Assembly (NCBI RefSeq): GCF_029076845.1
Contig: NZ_JARESE010000001.1
Span: 248,001 to 312,000, forward strand
DNA: 64,000 nucleotides
Direction: 5' to 3'
Origin: Novosphingobium album (ex Liu et al. 2023)
GTDB taxonomy: Bacteria > Pseudomonadota > Alphaproteobacteria > Sphingomonadales > Sphingomonadaceae
Under the pieces are notes generated by a model. It saw only the letters and a program-made list of their open reading frames with translations, was not told where the DNA came from and made no database searches. The position numbers and the translations under genes are program-made. Positions 16,940 to 26,957 of the stretch are shown here, in pieces (position 1 is the stretch's first letter; each line of letters starts with the position of its first letter).

Positions 16940-17090
16940 GTCAGCAAAACCCCTCGTGCACGGTCGCGCGATACGGATGCAGACTTAGGTTCCCCGGCTC
17001 TCCGGCACAAGCACCGGCCGCCGATTGTCACGCGATGCCCGCCGCCGCCCGCGCGACGAAGCGCGCCTGTGCGGCGACGAGTTGACGTTA

Positions 17091-17105
17091 TGTGATATTG
17101 TTACA
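17091..17105. promoter_or_regulatory. Zur-box-like palindrome 1
   Basis: TGTGATATTGTTACA in a strongly AT-rich pocket, 88 bases upstream of the receptor start. It agrees at 11-12 of 15 positions with the second site at 17165-17179 and with the TGTTATA-N-TATAACA-type operators described for alphaproteobacterial Zur. It lies between telA and the receptor gene, so it could act on either. Confidence 0.6.
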
Positions 17106-17164
17106 TTGCTCCGGCCGGTCTAACCATGGCCGGCATTTCGCACCTGCGGAATCCAGATACGTTA

Positions 17165-17179
17165 TGTTATATTATCACA
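17165..17179. promoter_or_regulatory. Zur-box-like palindrome 2
   Basis: TGTTATATTATCACA is symmetric at 12 of 15 positions and ends 14 bases before the receptor ATG, so a bound repressor would block the promoter/leader and the ribosome binding site (AGAGGAAG). A Zur-family gene follows the receptor, which supports zinc-dependent control. Confidence 0.7.
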
Positions 17180-17193
17180 ATAGAGGAAGACAG

Positions 17194-19347
17194 ATGCGAT
17201 CCATTGCTCTGCGTGCAAGCTGCGCCGTGATCGGGGTGCTGGCCGGCGCGAACGGTGCCTGGGCCCAGGCGGCGCCGTCACCCGCGCCGGGCGATGCCGC
17301 CAGCGCCAGCGACCGGCCGGGCGACAGCTATCACCGCGAGCCTGGCCGCGAGATCGTCGTCACCGGCGTGCTGCCGACCGAGCGGCAGGACATGCTCTCG
17401 GGCGTCGCGATCCTGCAGGGCGCGGAACTGACGCAGAAGCTGCGCCCCTCGATCGGCGAGACGCTGTCGCGCACCGCCGGCGTTTCGGCCACCTCGTTCG
17501 GCCCCAGCGCTTCGCGCCCGGTGCTGCGCGGCCTTCAGGGCGAGCGTGTGCGTGTGCTGACCGACGGGATCGGTTCGATCGACGTGTCGAACACCTCGGT
17601 CGATCATGCCACGGTGGTGAACCCGCTGCTGGCCGAACGGATCGAGGTGCTGCGCGGGCCCCAGTCGCTGCTCTACGGCTCGTCCGCGATCGGCGGCGTG
17701 GTCAACGTGCTGGACAAGCGCATTCCCACCGCGGTTCCCGACGAGCCGTTCCACCTCGGCGCGATCGCCACATACGGCTCGGCGGCGAACGAGCGTTCGG
17801 CGGCGGGATCGCTTGACGTGCCGCTGGCCAGCCACTGGGTGATCCATGCCGATGGCAGCTACCTCAAGTCCGACGATATCCGCATCGGCGGCCATGCGCT
17901 GACGCCGGCCCTGCGCGCGCAGGCGCTCGCCTCGTCGCTGGTGCCGCCCGATCCCGAAGAGGAAGAGCCGATCGACTTTGCCGCCAACGCGGCGGTGAAG
18001 GGCAAACTGCCCAATACCGCCAGCAAGACCTGGACCGCCGGCGCGGGCATTGCCTATATCGCCGATGGCGGCAGCCTGGGCCTGGCCTACAGCCATTACG
18101 ACAGCCTTTATGGCGTGCCGATCCGCTTTGCCACCGAGCCGGGGCAGGAACAGGAAGGGCCGCGCCTCAGCCTGCTGCAGAACCGCCTCGATGCGCGCGC
18201 CGAAGTCGATACCGGCGGCGGCGTGCTGCAGAGCGTGCGGATGCGGCTGGGCTATGCCAATTACCGGCATTTCGAGCTGGAGGAAGACGGCGCGGTCGGC
18301 ACCGCGTTCTACAACAAGGGCATGGAAGGCCGGATCGAGCTGACCCAGGCGAAGCGCGGCGCGTGGTCGGGCGCCACGGGCGGGCAATTCTACGTCCGCG
18401 ATTTCAATGTGGTGGGCGAAGAGGCGTTCCTGCCCAAGAACAGCACCGAGCAGTGGGGCCTGTTCACGTTGCAGCAGCTCGATTACGGGGCGCTGAAGCT
18501 TGAGGCGGGCGCGCGTTTCGAGCACACCAGCCTCAGTTCCTCGCCGACCGGCGACCAGCCGCAGTTCTTTTCCGGCAAGCGCGGCTTCGATGCCTTCTCG
18601 GGCTCGCTGGGCGCGTCCTATGGCTTTGGCGACGGCTGGCGGCTGGGCCTCAATGTCTCGCGCACCGAGCGCGCGCCGGCGGGCGAGGAGCTTTTCGCCA
18701 ATGGCCCGCACGCCGGGACCGAGGCGTTCGAGGTGGGCAATCCCGATTTCCAGCTGGAAAAGGCGTGGAGCGTGGAAGCGATCCTGCGCGGGCATGGTCC
18801 GGGCTACACGCTGGAAGCCTCGGTCTATCACACCTGGTTCTCGAACTTCATCTACGAGGACCGGACCGGCGAGGATGAGGACGGGCTGCCCGTCTACCTG
18901 TTCCGCCAGGCCGGCGCGCGCTATTACGGGTTCGAGCTGCAAGGCTCGCTGACGCTGGCCAGGATCGGCGATCTGGACCTCGTCGCCGATGGCCTGGCCG
19001 ATTACACCCATGCGCGGATCGACGGCGCCGGCCCGGCGCCGCGCATCCCGCCGCTGCGCCTGCTGGGCGGGCTGGGCGTGAATTCGCGCAAGATCGACGT
19101 GCGCGGCGAAGTGGAATGGGTGGACGACCAGACGCGCATCTCGGCGTTCGAGGCGCCGACCAATGGCTACACCATGGTCAACGCGGAAGTGAATTTCCGC
19201 CCCTGGGGGAATGAGCGGCCGCTCAGCTTCGCGCTGTCGGCGAACAACATCCTCGATGTCGACGCGCGCCGCCACGCCAGCTTCCTCAAGGACTATGCGC
19301 CGCTGGCCGGCCGCGACATCCGCGTGAGCGCGCGGGTGAATTTCTAA
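17194..19347 (+). CDS. TonB-dependent outer-membrane receptor, probable zinc uptake (ZnuD-like)
   Basis: 717 residues. A signal peptide ends around AWAQA (residues 22-26); REIVVTGVL near 52-60 is TonB-box/plug-start-like; the plug contains RPVLRGLQGERVRVLTDG and IEVLRGPQSLLYGSSAIGGVVNV; the rest is beta-barrel ending in the usual terminal aromatic (RVSARVNF). An acidic loop segment (DPEEEEPID near 251-259) could attract cations. ZnuD-like function rests on two Zur-box-like sites upstream and a Zur-type regulator 69 bases downstream, not on substrate residues. The ATG at 17194 was chosen because it begins the signal peptide and follows AGAGGAAG. Confidence 0.8.
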   Translation: MRSIALRASCAVIGVLAGANGAWAQAAPSPAPGDAASASDRPGDSYHREPGREIVVTGVLPTERQDMLSGVAILQGAELTQKLRPSIGETLSRTAGVSATSFGPSASRPVLRGLQGERVRVLTDGIGSIDVSNTSVDHATVVNPLLAERIEVLRGPQSLLYGSSAIGGVVNVLDKRIPTAVPDEPFHLGAIATYGSAANERSAAGSLDVPLASHWVIHADGSYLKSDDIRIGGHALTPALRAQALASSLVPPDPEEEEPIDFAANAAVKGKLPNTASKTWTAGAGIAYIADGGSLGLAYSHYDSLYGVPIRFATEPGQEQEGPRLSLLQNRLDARAEVDTGGGVLQSVRMRLGYANYRHFELEEDGAVGTAFYNKGMEGRIELTQAKRGAWSGATGGQFYVRDFNVVGEEAFLPKNSTEQWGLFTLQQLDYGALKLEAGARFEHTSLSSSPTGDQPQFFSGKRGFDAFSGSLGASYGFGDGWRLGLNVSRTERAPAGEELFANGPHAGTEAFEVGNPDFQLEKAWSVEAILRGHGPGYTLEASVYHTWFSNFIYEDRTGEDEDGLPVYLFRQAGARYYGFELQGSLTLARIGDLDLVADGLADYTHARIDGAGPAPRIPPLRLLGGLGVNSRKIDVRGEVEWVDDQTRISAFEAPTNGYTMVNAEVNFRPWGNERPLSFALSANNILDVDARRHASFLKDYAPLAGRDIRVSARVNF

Positions 19348-19416
19348 CGGGGGGCCGGCAGGCGGGCGTGGCTTTCAGCCGCAGGCCCCTGCCGATCCGC
19401 GCCTGGGGGCAGCGCA

Positions 19417-19803
19417 ATGGCACGGCGGACCAATCGCAAGACGCAGGATTGCGAGGCGATCATTCTCGCGGCCTTGGCAGGCGAGGATCGCCCGCTCACC
19501 GCCTATGACGTGCAGAGCCGCGCGGCCCAGGCCGGCGCGCGGCTGTTTCCCGCGCAGATCTATCGGGCGATGGAGCGGCTGATCGCCACCGGGCAAGTCC
19601 ACCGTATCGAAACCAGCAAGGCCTATATGCTGCGCGGCGCCGGGATCGACGCGATCGCGGTGTGCGAGGCGTGCGGGCGCGTGCAGCCTCATGCGCTGGG
19701 CGCGCCCGTCAGCCAGGTCGCGCGCGCGATCGGCGACAATGGCTTTACCGTGCGCGCGCTGGTGATCGAGGCGGTCGGCCGCTGCGCCGACTGCCCCGGC
19801 TAG
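19417..19803 (+). CDS. zur: Fur-family metal regulator, probable Zur
   Basis: 128 residues. N-terminal winged helix (about 10-72, including PAQIYRAMERLIATGQVHRIE) and a C-terminal dimer/metal domain. Cys83-X2-Cys86 (VCEACGRVQ) and Cys123-X2-Cys126 (RCADC) form the structural zinc site typical of Zur and Fur proteins; H62 in VHRIE is in the position of a sensing-site ligand in Zur. With zinc bound it should repress; the receptor gene immediately upstream, with matching operators, is the obvious target. Assignment to Zur rather than Fur or PerR rests on this context. Confidence 0.8.
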   Translation: MARRTNRKTQDCEAIILAALAGEDRPLTAYDVQSRAAQAGARLFPAQIYRAMERLIATGQVHRIETSKAYMLRGAGIDAIAVCEACGRVQPHALGAPVSQVARAIGDNGFTVRALVIEAVGRCADCPG

Positions 19804-19816
19804 TTTCTCCCGGTCA

Positions 19817-21670
<1,854 letters not shown>

Positions 21671-21747
21671 CGGGCGACTCTGATCGGTGGCCGCCCTGCG
21701 CCTGGGGTGAATATTGTGGCGTGCTTAGCTGTCAACAGTGTTGTTCA

Positions 21748-22674
21748 TTAATCCGAACCGTCCGGCTGATCCTGGCCGCGCGCCATCGCGAAACTGTATC
21801 CGATGTGCCCGACATGGCCGTGCAGCCCAAAGTCGAGCACATCGCGCTTGTCGTGGAACGCTTCGGCCGCTTGCGCAACCTCCTCGATGGTCCATTCGGG
21901 CCGATAGACACCTTTCGTCTCGGCGATGAATACGCGCGAGACGCGCCCGGCGATCGAGGCGATCATCTCGCCGGTGACGGTGCAGTCCTCATGCGCCAGC
22001 CAGGCGACGACGGGCGCGACCAGTTCGGGCTGCATCGGCGGATATTGCGTGATGTCCAGCCCTTCGGCCATGCGCGTGACCGCGCTGGGCACGATGACGT
22101 TGGACCTGACGTTGCACGCCTCGCCTTCCAGCGCCGCCACGGCGTTCAGCCCGATCATGCCGGACTTGGCCACGCCGTAGTTCACGCAGCGGGCGTTGCC
22201 ATAGATCCCGCCGATCGACGAGGTGAGCACGATGCGGCCATAGTTCGCGTCGCACATGTGCGGAAACGCGGCCTGGACGACATGGAACGCGCCCAGCAGG
22301 TGCACGTCCACCACCGCGCGGAAATCCTCGTAGCTGATGTCGCGGATCGAGCCGTAGCGTACGTTGCCCGCGTTGTGGATCAGCACGTCGATCCGGCCCC
22401 AGGTGTCGAGCGCGGCCTGGATGATCGCCTTGCCGCCTTCGGGCGTGGCGACCGAATCGGTGTTGGCGATGGCCTCGCCCCCGGCCGCGACGATCTCGTC
22501 CGCCACGCCTTGCGCCACGTCGGCATCGGGGCCGTCGCCCCGGATCGCGCCACCCAGGTCGTTGACCACCACTCTGGCGCCGCGCGCCGCCAGCAGCAGC
22601 GCATAGGCCCGGCCCAGGCCCCGGCCCGCGCCGGTGATCACGGCCACGCGGCCATCGAAGCGCATCTCGGTCAT
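21748..22674 (-). CDS. Short-chain dehydrogenase/reductase
   Basis: 308 residues, NAD(P)-dependent oxidoreductase. Cofactor motif TGAGRGLG at 14-21, N-A-G at 101-103, catalytic Ser152/153, Tyr166 and Lys170 (YGVAK). The order of motifs, the VVVNDLGGAIRGDGPD segment and the extended C-terminus resemble the dehydrogenase domain of multifunctional beta-oxidation enzymes (3-hydroxyacyl-CoA type), so it could act on an alcohol or a hydroxyacyl-CoA. It is the promoter-proximal gene of a two-gene minus-strand unit with the Baeyer-Villiger enzyme. D39 at the end of the second beta strand suggests NAD rather than NADP. Confidence 0.88.
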   Translation of the reverse strand: MTEMRFDGRVAVITGAGRGLGRAYALLLAARGARVVVNDLGGAIRGDGPDADVAQGVADEIVAAGGEAIANTDSVATPEGGKAIIQAALDTWGRIDVLIHNAGNVRYGSIRDISYEDFRAVVDVHLLGAFHVVQAAFPHMCDANYGRIVLTSSIGGIYGNARCVNYGVAKSGMIGLNAVAALEGEACNVRSNVIVPSAVTRMAEGLDITQYPPMQPELVAPVVAWLAHEDCTVTGEMIASIAGRVSRVFIAETKGVYRPEWTIEEVAQAAEAFHDKRDVLDFGLHGHVGHIGYSFAMARGQDQPDGSD

Positions 22675-22789
22675 CGTCCATCCTCTCGATCGGGCGTGCC
22701 GGCCGGTTTATGGCCGCCGCCTATACGGTCGGCATTCGCATATTCGCACGGCTGGCGAGTGGCAACCGGCCTTTGCCGGGCCGGGCACC

Positions 22790-22851
22790 TCGCGCGTGAT
22801 CGCGCCATGGACTTCGCGCGTGATCGCGCCGCCGGTTTCGCGGGCGATGCG
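22790..22851. repeat. 24-base periodic repeat in the divergent promoter region
   Basis: The 17-base word TCGCGCGTGATCGCGCC occurs at 22790 and 22814; a degenerate third copy (TCGCGGGCGATGCG) starts at 22838, so the period is 24 bases. Each unit has an inner palindrome (GCGCGTGATCGCGC-like). It lies between two divergent catabolic genes, where direct repeats could be regulator sites. Confidence 0.6.
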
Positions 22852-22922
22852 TTGCGCTGTTTCCCGCGCCCCTATAGGAACCTGCCGGGACTCGGGATTC
22901 CGTCGGGCGAGAGGATGTATAC

Positions 22923-24518
22923 ATGCTGGAACCAAGTGGACGTAACAGGCACGGCCTGACGGCGAAGCCGGCCGAAGGCTGGATGCTGCACCGCATGACC
23001 CGGGCCAGCCGCCTCAACGGTGCCAACGGCATCCGCACCGGCGCCGACGGGCGCATCTACGTCGCGCAAGTCGCCGGCAGCCAGGTCAGCGCGGTCGATC
23101 CCGATACCGGCGCGGTCGAGACGATCAGCCCGATGGGTGGCGGCATCGTCGGCCCGGACGACCTGGTGTTCGACGATCGCGGCAACCTGTTCTGCACCGA
23201 GATCACCGAAGGGCGCGTGTCGATGATGGCGCCCGACGGCACTTACAAGGTGATCGCCGACGACATGCCGGTGGCGAACCCGATCACGTTCCACCAGGGC
23301 CACCTGATCGCCGGCGAACTGCGCATGGGCGGCCGGATCGTCGAGCTTGATCGCGATGGCGGCGCGCCGCGCGTGATCTATGACAAGTGCCCGATGGTGA
23401 ACGCGTTCGAAGTGGGGCCGGACGGAAAGCTCTATTTCCCCGCGCAAGGCGCGAACGAGATCTGGCGCATCAGCCTCGACGGCGGCGAGCCCGAAGTGGT
23501 GGCGAGGGATTTGGGCGTGCCCGATTCGGTCAAGTTCCATCCCGACGGCTACATCGTCTCTACCCAGGTCTATTCGGGCCAGGTGCTCAGGATCGACCCG
23601 CGCACTGGCGAGAAAAGCGTGCTGGCCGATATCGGGCCGGGGCTCGACAACGTGGCCTTCGTCCATGGCCGTACCTTCGTTTCGCACATCAACGGCTCGA
23701 TCACCGAGATCCTGGAGCCGGGCAAGACCCGGCCACTGGTGGAAAAGGGCCTGCAATGGCCGCTCGGCCTGGCGGTGGGAAGCAAAGGCGAGGTGTTCGT
23801 CGCCGATGGCGGCTTCTGCTACATCCTGCGCGCCGGTGAGGAGTTGCAGCTTGCCGGCATGTTGTTCTCGCCCGGTTTCCCCGGCTGGATTCGCGATGTC
23901 ACCCCGGCGGGCGCGGACGAATGGATCGTCACTACCGCCAATGGCGAGGTCGCCCGCTGGAACCCGGCGGCGGCCGAAAGCGAGGTGCTGGCCAGCGGCT
24001 ACGACCGGCTGATGGGGGTCGCCCGCGCGCCGGGCGGCGCGGTGGTCTTCGCCGAATGGCCGACGGGCCGCGTGCTCGCGCTGGACGGCGGCAAGGTGGA
24101 GGAACTCGCGCGCGGGCTCGATCGGCCGATGGGCGTGGCGATCGGCGATGACGGGACGGTCTATGTCGCCGAATCGGGCGCGGGCCGCGTGGTGAAGCTG
24201 GCCGGTGGCAAGGCCGAGACGGTGATCGACGGGCTGGCCCGCCCCGAAGGCGTGGCCTGCCACGGCGGCCGGCTCTTCGTGGTGGACCCGGTCAGCAAGC
24301 AGCTTGTCATGAGCGACCTGTCCGGCGGCGCGCGCGAGATCCTGGCCAGCGATCTGCCGGTCGGCGCGCCCGAGGGCGTCACGGTGCGGCCGCTGGGCGG
24401 CGTGGGCGACATGTGCGGCCCGATGTACACCTTCGTCGGCCTGGCCGCCGGAAGCGACGGCACGATCTACCTGTCGGCCGATGCCGAAGGCAGCGTCCTG
24501 GCGCTGCGTCCGGCCTGA
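22923..24518 (+). CDS. SMP-30/NHL-type beta-propeller protein, possible lactonase
   Basis: 531 residues made of repeated propeller blades: motifs such as GIRTGADGRIYVAQVAGSQV, DLVFDDRGNLFCTEI, LAVGSKGEVFVADGG, GVAIGDDGTVYVAESGAG and GLAAGSDGTIYLSADAEG recur about every 40-50 residues. Two propellers in tandem would fit the length. No signal peptide is evident. Propellers of this class include gluconolactonases and other lactone hydrolases, which would suit a lactone made by the neighbouring Baeyer-Villiger enzyme, but the metal-binding residues of SMP-30 cannot be assigned with certainty. The start has AGAGGA upstream. First gene of a three-gene unit with the EthD and MFS genes. Confidence 0.65.
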   Translation: MLEPSGRNRHGLTAKPAEGWMLHRMTRASRLNGANGIRTGADGRIYVAQVAGSQVSAVDPDTGAVETISPMGGGIVGPDDLVFDDRGNLFCTEITEGRVSMMAPDGTYKVIADDMPVANPITFHQGHLIAGELRMGGRIVELDRDGGAPRVIYDKCPMVNAFEVGPDGKLYFPAQGANEIWRISLDGGEPEVVARDLGVPDSVKFHPDGYIVSTQVYSGQVLRIDPRTGEKSVLADIGPGLDNVAFVHGRTFVSHINGSITEILEPGKTRPLVEKGLQWPLGLAVGSKGEVFVADGGFCYILRAGEELQLAGMLFSPGFPGWIRDVTPAGADEWIVTTANGEVARWNPAAAESEVLASGYDRLMGVARAPGGAVVFAEWPTGRVLALDGGKVEELARGLDRPMGVAIGDDGTVYVAESGAGRVVKLAGGKAETVIDGLARPEGVACHGGRLFVVDPVSKQLVMSDLSGGAREILASDLPVGAPEGVTVRPLGGVGDMCGPMYTFVGLAAGSDGTIYLSADAEGSVLALRPA

Positions 24519-24532
24519 GGGGAGGCGAAGCC

Positions 24533-24949
24533 ATGTTCAAGCAGATCTGCTTCTTCAGGAAGCGCCCGGACATGACCATGGAGCAATTCATGGACTATTA
24601 CGAAAACCAGCACGCGCAGCTTTCCAAGCGGCAAGGCCGGGCACCCTCGATCCCCAACGCGCGGCGCTATGTGCGGCGCTACCTCAAGCCCGAGAAGAAC
24701 CCGGTGACGGGCCAGGTGATCGATCCGGGCTATGACTGCCTGATGGAGATCTGGTGGGACAGCCGCGAGGATTTCGAGCGGTCGCAAGCGATCATCGCCA
24801 GCCCGGAGCGGATCGACTTCGTCCGGGAAGACGAGATGAACCTGTTCGCCAGCCACGACAATCCGGTCGTCTCGATCATCGAGGAATACGATTCGCCGAT
24901 GGGCCCCCATGGCGAGCGCACGCACCTCGACTTGCGGTACGAGGATTGA
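24533..24949 (+). CDS. EthD-domain protein
   Basis: 138 residues. The N-terminus FKQICFFRKRPDMTMEQFMDYYENQHA matches, in overlapping pieces, the EthD/dimeric alpha-beta barrel family (PF07110). EthD was found as an essential but mechanistically obscure partner in ether degradation; relatives sit in many catabolic clusters, often acting on unstable ring intermediates. The ATG at 24533 follows GGGGAGGCG and lies 14 bases after the propeller gene stop; the open frame continues upstream but without a plausible start. No cofactor site is visible, as normal for this fold. Confidence 0.8.
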   Translation: MFKQICFFRKRPDMTMEQFMDYYENQHAQLSKRQGRAPSIPNARRYVRRYLKPEKNPVTGQVIDPGYDCLMEIWWDSREDFERSQAIIASPERIDFVREDEMNLFASHDNPVVSIIEEYDSPMGPHGERTHLDLRYED

Positions 24950-24974
24950 TGGCCGGCCGGTCCGGTTCCGCCTG

Positions 24975-26228
24975 ATGGAGGGGGCTACCTCCGGCGCCAG
25001 GGCGGAATGGCGCGCGCACTTCATGCTGCCGATCGCGGCGGCGATCGGATACGCCACCAGCGTGATCCACATCTATGGGCTGGGGCCGTTCATCGCCCCG
25101 GTGAGCGAGCAGTTCGGCTGGTCGCGCACGCAAGTGACGGCCGGGCTCACCGTGGCCACGCTGGTGCAGGCGGTGGGCGGCATCGCCATCGGCCTGGCGG
25201 TGGACCGGTTCGGGCCGCGCCGCTTCGGCGTGATCGGCCTCTTGCTGCTGCTGGGCACGTTCGCGCTGCTCGGCACCGCGACGGGCAGCTTGCTCAACTG
25301 GTACCTGCTCTGGGGCCTGATCGCGCTGGCGGCGCTGCCGGTGCAGGCCTCAGTCTGGACCAGCGCGGTCGCCTCGCGTTTCCATTTCTCGCGCGGGCTG
25401 GCCTTTGCCGTGACCTTGTGCGGCGCATCCGTCGCCGCCTCGGTCTTCCCGGTCATGGGAAGCTGGCTGATCCGCGAGCTGGGCTGGCGCGCGGCCTTGC
25501 CGACGCAGGCGGGGATCTGGCTGGCGCTGGCGCTGCCGGTGATCTTCCTGTTCTTTCGCGGCGCGTTCGACCGGCCGACCGGCAAGGCGGACAAGCCGCG
25601 CGGCAACACGCGCGACTTGCCCGGCGTCTCGCTGCGCGAGGGACTGCGCTCCTCGGTCTATCACCGGCTGATGATCGCCTGCCTGCTGTTCACTTTCACC
25701 ATCATCGCGCTCGTCGTCCACTTCGTGCCGATCCTGACCGATCGCGGCGCCGATCCGCTGGCGGCGGCGGGCATCGCCTCGCTGGTCGGCCTGTTCTCGA
25801 TGGCCGGGCGGCTGGGCACCGGCGTCATGCTCGATCGCTTCCCGGCGCCGCTGGTGGGCGCGGTGATGTTCATGCTGCCGGTGGGCGGGTGCCTGCTGCT
25901 GCTGTTTTCCGGCACGTCGCTCGCCGCGCTCGGGCTGGCGGCGGCGCTGATCGGCGTGACGCTGGGCGCGGAGATCGACGTCGTCGTCTACATCAGCAGC
26001 CGGCACTTCGGGCTGCGCAATTTCGGCGGGCTCTATGGCGGGCTGCTGGCCGCGCTCTCGGTCGGCACCGCCTGCGGGCCGCTCGCCGCCGCCGCGGTGT
26101 TCGACCGCTATGGCAGCTACACGCCGTTCCTCTGGCTGACGCTGGGCTTCATGGCTTCGGCCAGCCTGGCCATCGGCACGGTCCCGCGCCGCACCCCCGT
26201 CTGGAGCGACAGCCTGCCGGCGCATTGA
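24975..26228 (+). CDS. Major facilitator superfamily transporter
   Basis: 417 residues with about twelve hydrophobic segments in two halves separated by a charged loop near residues 190-225. The cytoplasmic motif after helix 2 reads AVDRFGPRRFG (MFS motif A-like D-R-x-G-x-R-R), with a weaker copy in the second half (VMLDRFPAPLVG). The pattern and the gene neighbours suggest uptake of an organic acid or the cluster's substrate, similar to monocarboxylate/oxalate-formate-type carriers. The ATG at 24975 is preferred; an upstream in-frame start would overlap the EthD gene and add a charged, non-family N-terminus. Confidence 0.85.
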   Translation: MEGATSGARAEWRAHFMLPIAAAIGYATSVIHIYGLGPFIAPVSEQFGWSRTQVTAGLTVATLVQAVGGIAIGLAVDRFGPRRFGVIGLLLLLGTFALLGTATGSLLNWYLLWGLIALAALPVQASVWTSAVASRFHFSRGLAFAVTLCGASVAASVFPVMGSWLIRELGWRAALPTQAGIWLALALPVIFLFFRGAFDRPTGKADKPRGNTRDLPGVSLREGLRSSVYHRLMIACLLFTFTIIALVVHFVPILTDRGADPLAAAGIASLVGLFSMAGRLGTGVMLDRFPAPLVGAVMFMLPVGGCLLLLFSGTSLAALGLAAALIGVTLGAEIDVVVYISSRHFGLRNFGGLYGGLLAALSVGTACGPLAAAAVFDRYGSYTPFLWLTLGFMASASLAIGTVPRRTPVWSDSLPAH

Positions 26229-26249
26229 GCGGCGCCGGCAGGGGCCTGT

Positions 26250-26765
26250 TCAGAACTGGCGGATGCCGGTCGCATCCTCGGGCCTGAACACCGGGATCTC
26301 GGCGATCGCCTGCATCATCACCAGTGGAATGATCCGGTCGGTCGCCTTCTGGTAATCGGCATAGAAGGGGAAGTTGTCGACCATGAAGGCCCACACCTTC
26401 TCGCGCTCGGCGCCTGCGGGCTCGCGCCAGGTGGCGCGGAATGCCTGGGTGGCGACCTGGAATTCCACTTCCGCCTGCTCGCGGATGTTGAGGTACCAGG
26501 CCGGGTGGTGGTCCGCCCCGCCCTTGGAAGCGACGATCACCACTTCGCCGCCGATATCGCCATAGCACAGCGGCGTGATGAACACCTTGCCGCTCTTGCG
26601 GCCGGTGTACTTGACCATGCAATGCGTCGCGAAGGCCCGCCCGCCCACGGCGGTGATGTCCATGATGTGGCCCTTGGCGCCGCCGGAGCCCAGATACATC
26701 TCCCGGTGCTCGGTCGCCCAGTCCTTGCGCTGGTCGCGGATGGCTGCGGAACTGTCGTCGCTCAT
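26250..26765 (-). CDS. Deazaflavin-type nitroreductase/quinone reductase family protein (DDN-like)
   Basis: 171 residues. The split-barrel family PF04075 is recognised by KYTGRKSGKVFITPLCYG (51-68), VIVASKGGADHHPAWYLNI (76-94, in two overlapping words) and the following beta strand VEFQV. Mycobacterial members use cofactor F420 to reduce nitro compounds and quinones; outside actinobacteria the cofactor is uncertain and may be a flavin or none. The ATG at 26765 was chosen as the family-like start; the frame is open far upstream only as a shadow of the opposite gene. Convergent with the MFS gene and divergent from the Rieske oxygenase gene. Confidence 0.8.
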   Translation of the reverse strand: MSDDSSAAIRDQRKDWATEHREMYLGSGGAKGHIMDITAVGGRAFATHCMVKYTGRKSGKVFITPLCYGDIGGEVVIVASKGGADHHPAWYLNIREQAEVEFQVATQAFRATWREPAGAEREKVWAFMVDNFPFYADYQKATDRIIPLVMMQAIAEIPVFRPEDATGIRQF

Positions 26766-26899
26766 GGCTGTCCTCTCGTCGTCGCCGGGGGCGTATCGCG
26801 CGCCGCGCCGGCTTTTGTCCGCTGATGACTTTCGCCTATTTCGGCGGCAAGGCCAAGGGCCGGATGGCGGCAAATGGCCGCCGGGGCGATTTGCACTTG

Positions 26900-26924
26900 C
26901 GTGCGAATAATGAAATAACGCACG
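26900..26924. promoter_or_regulatory. Inverted repeat upstream of the Rieske oxygenase gene
   Basis: CGTGCG (26900-26905) and CGCACG (26919-26924) are inverted around 13 AT-rich bases, 34 bases before the ATG at 26958. The minus-strand word TATTCGCACG here also occurs at 22741-22750 in the other divergent promoter of the cluster, which makes a shared regulator site possible. Confidence 0.45.
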
Positions 26925-26957
26925 AAAATCGGAACAGTTCGAGCAGCGAGGATACCC

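Noticed and set aside
22790..22851. CRISPR-like array
   Set aside because: The units are 24 bases with no spacers of constant length, only three copies, and no cas gene.
22708..22935. Small minus-strand ORF with repeated GAITREV octapeptide
   Set aside because: It has no ribosome binding site, lies across the divergent promoter region and is best explained by the 24-base DNA repeat.
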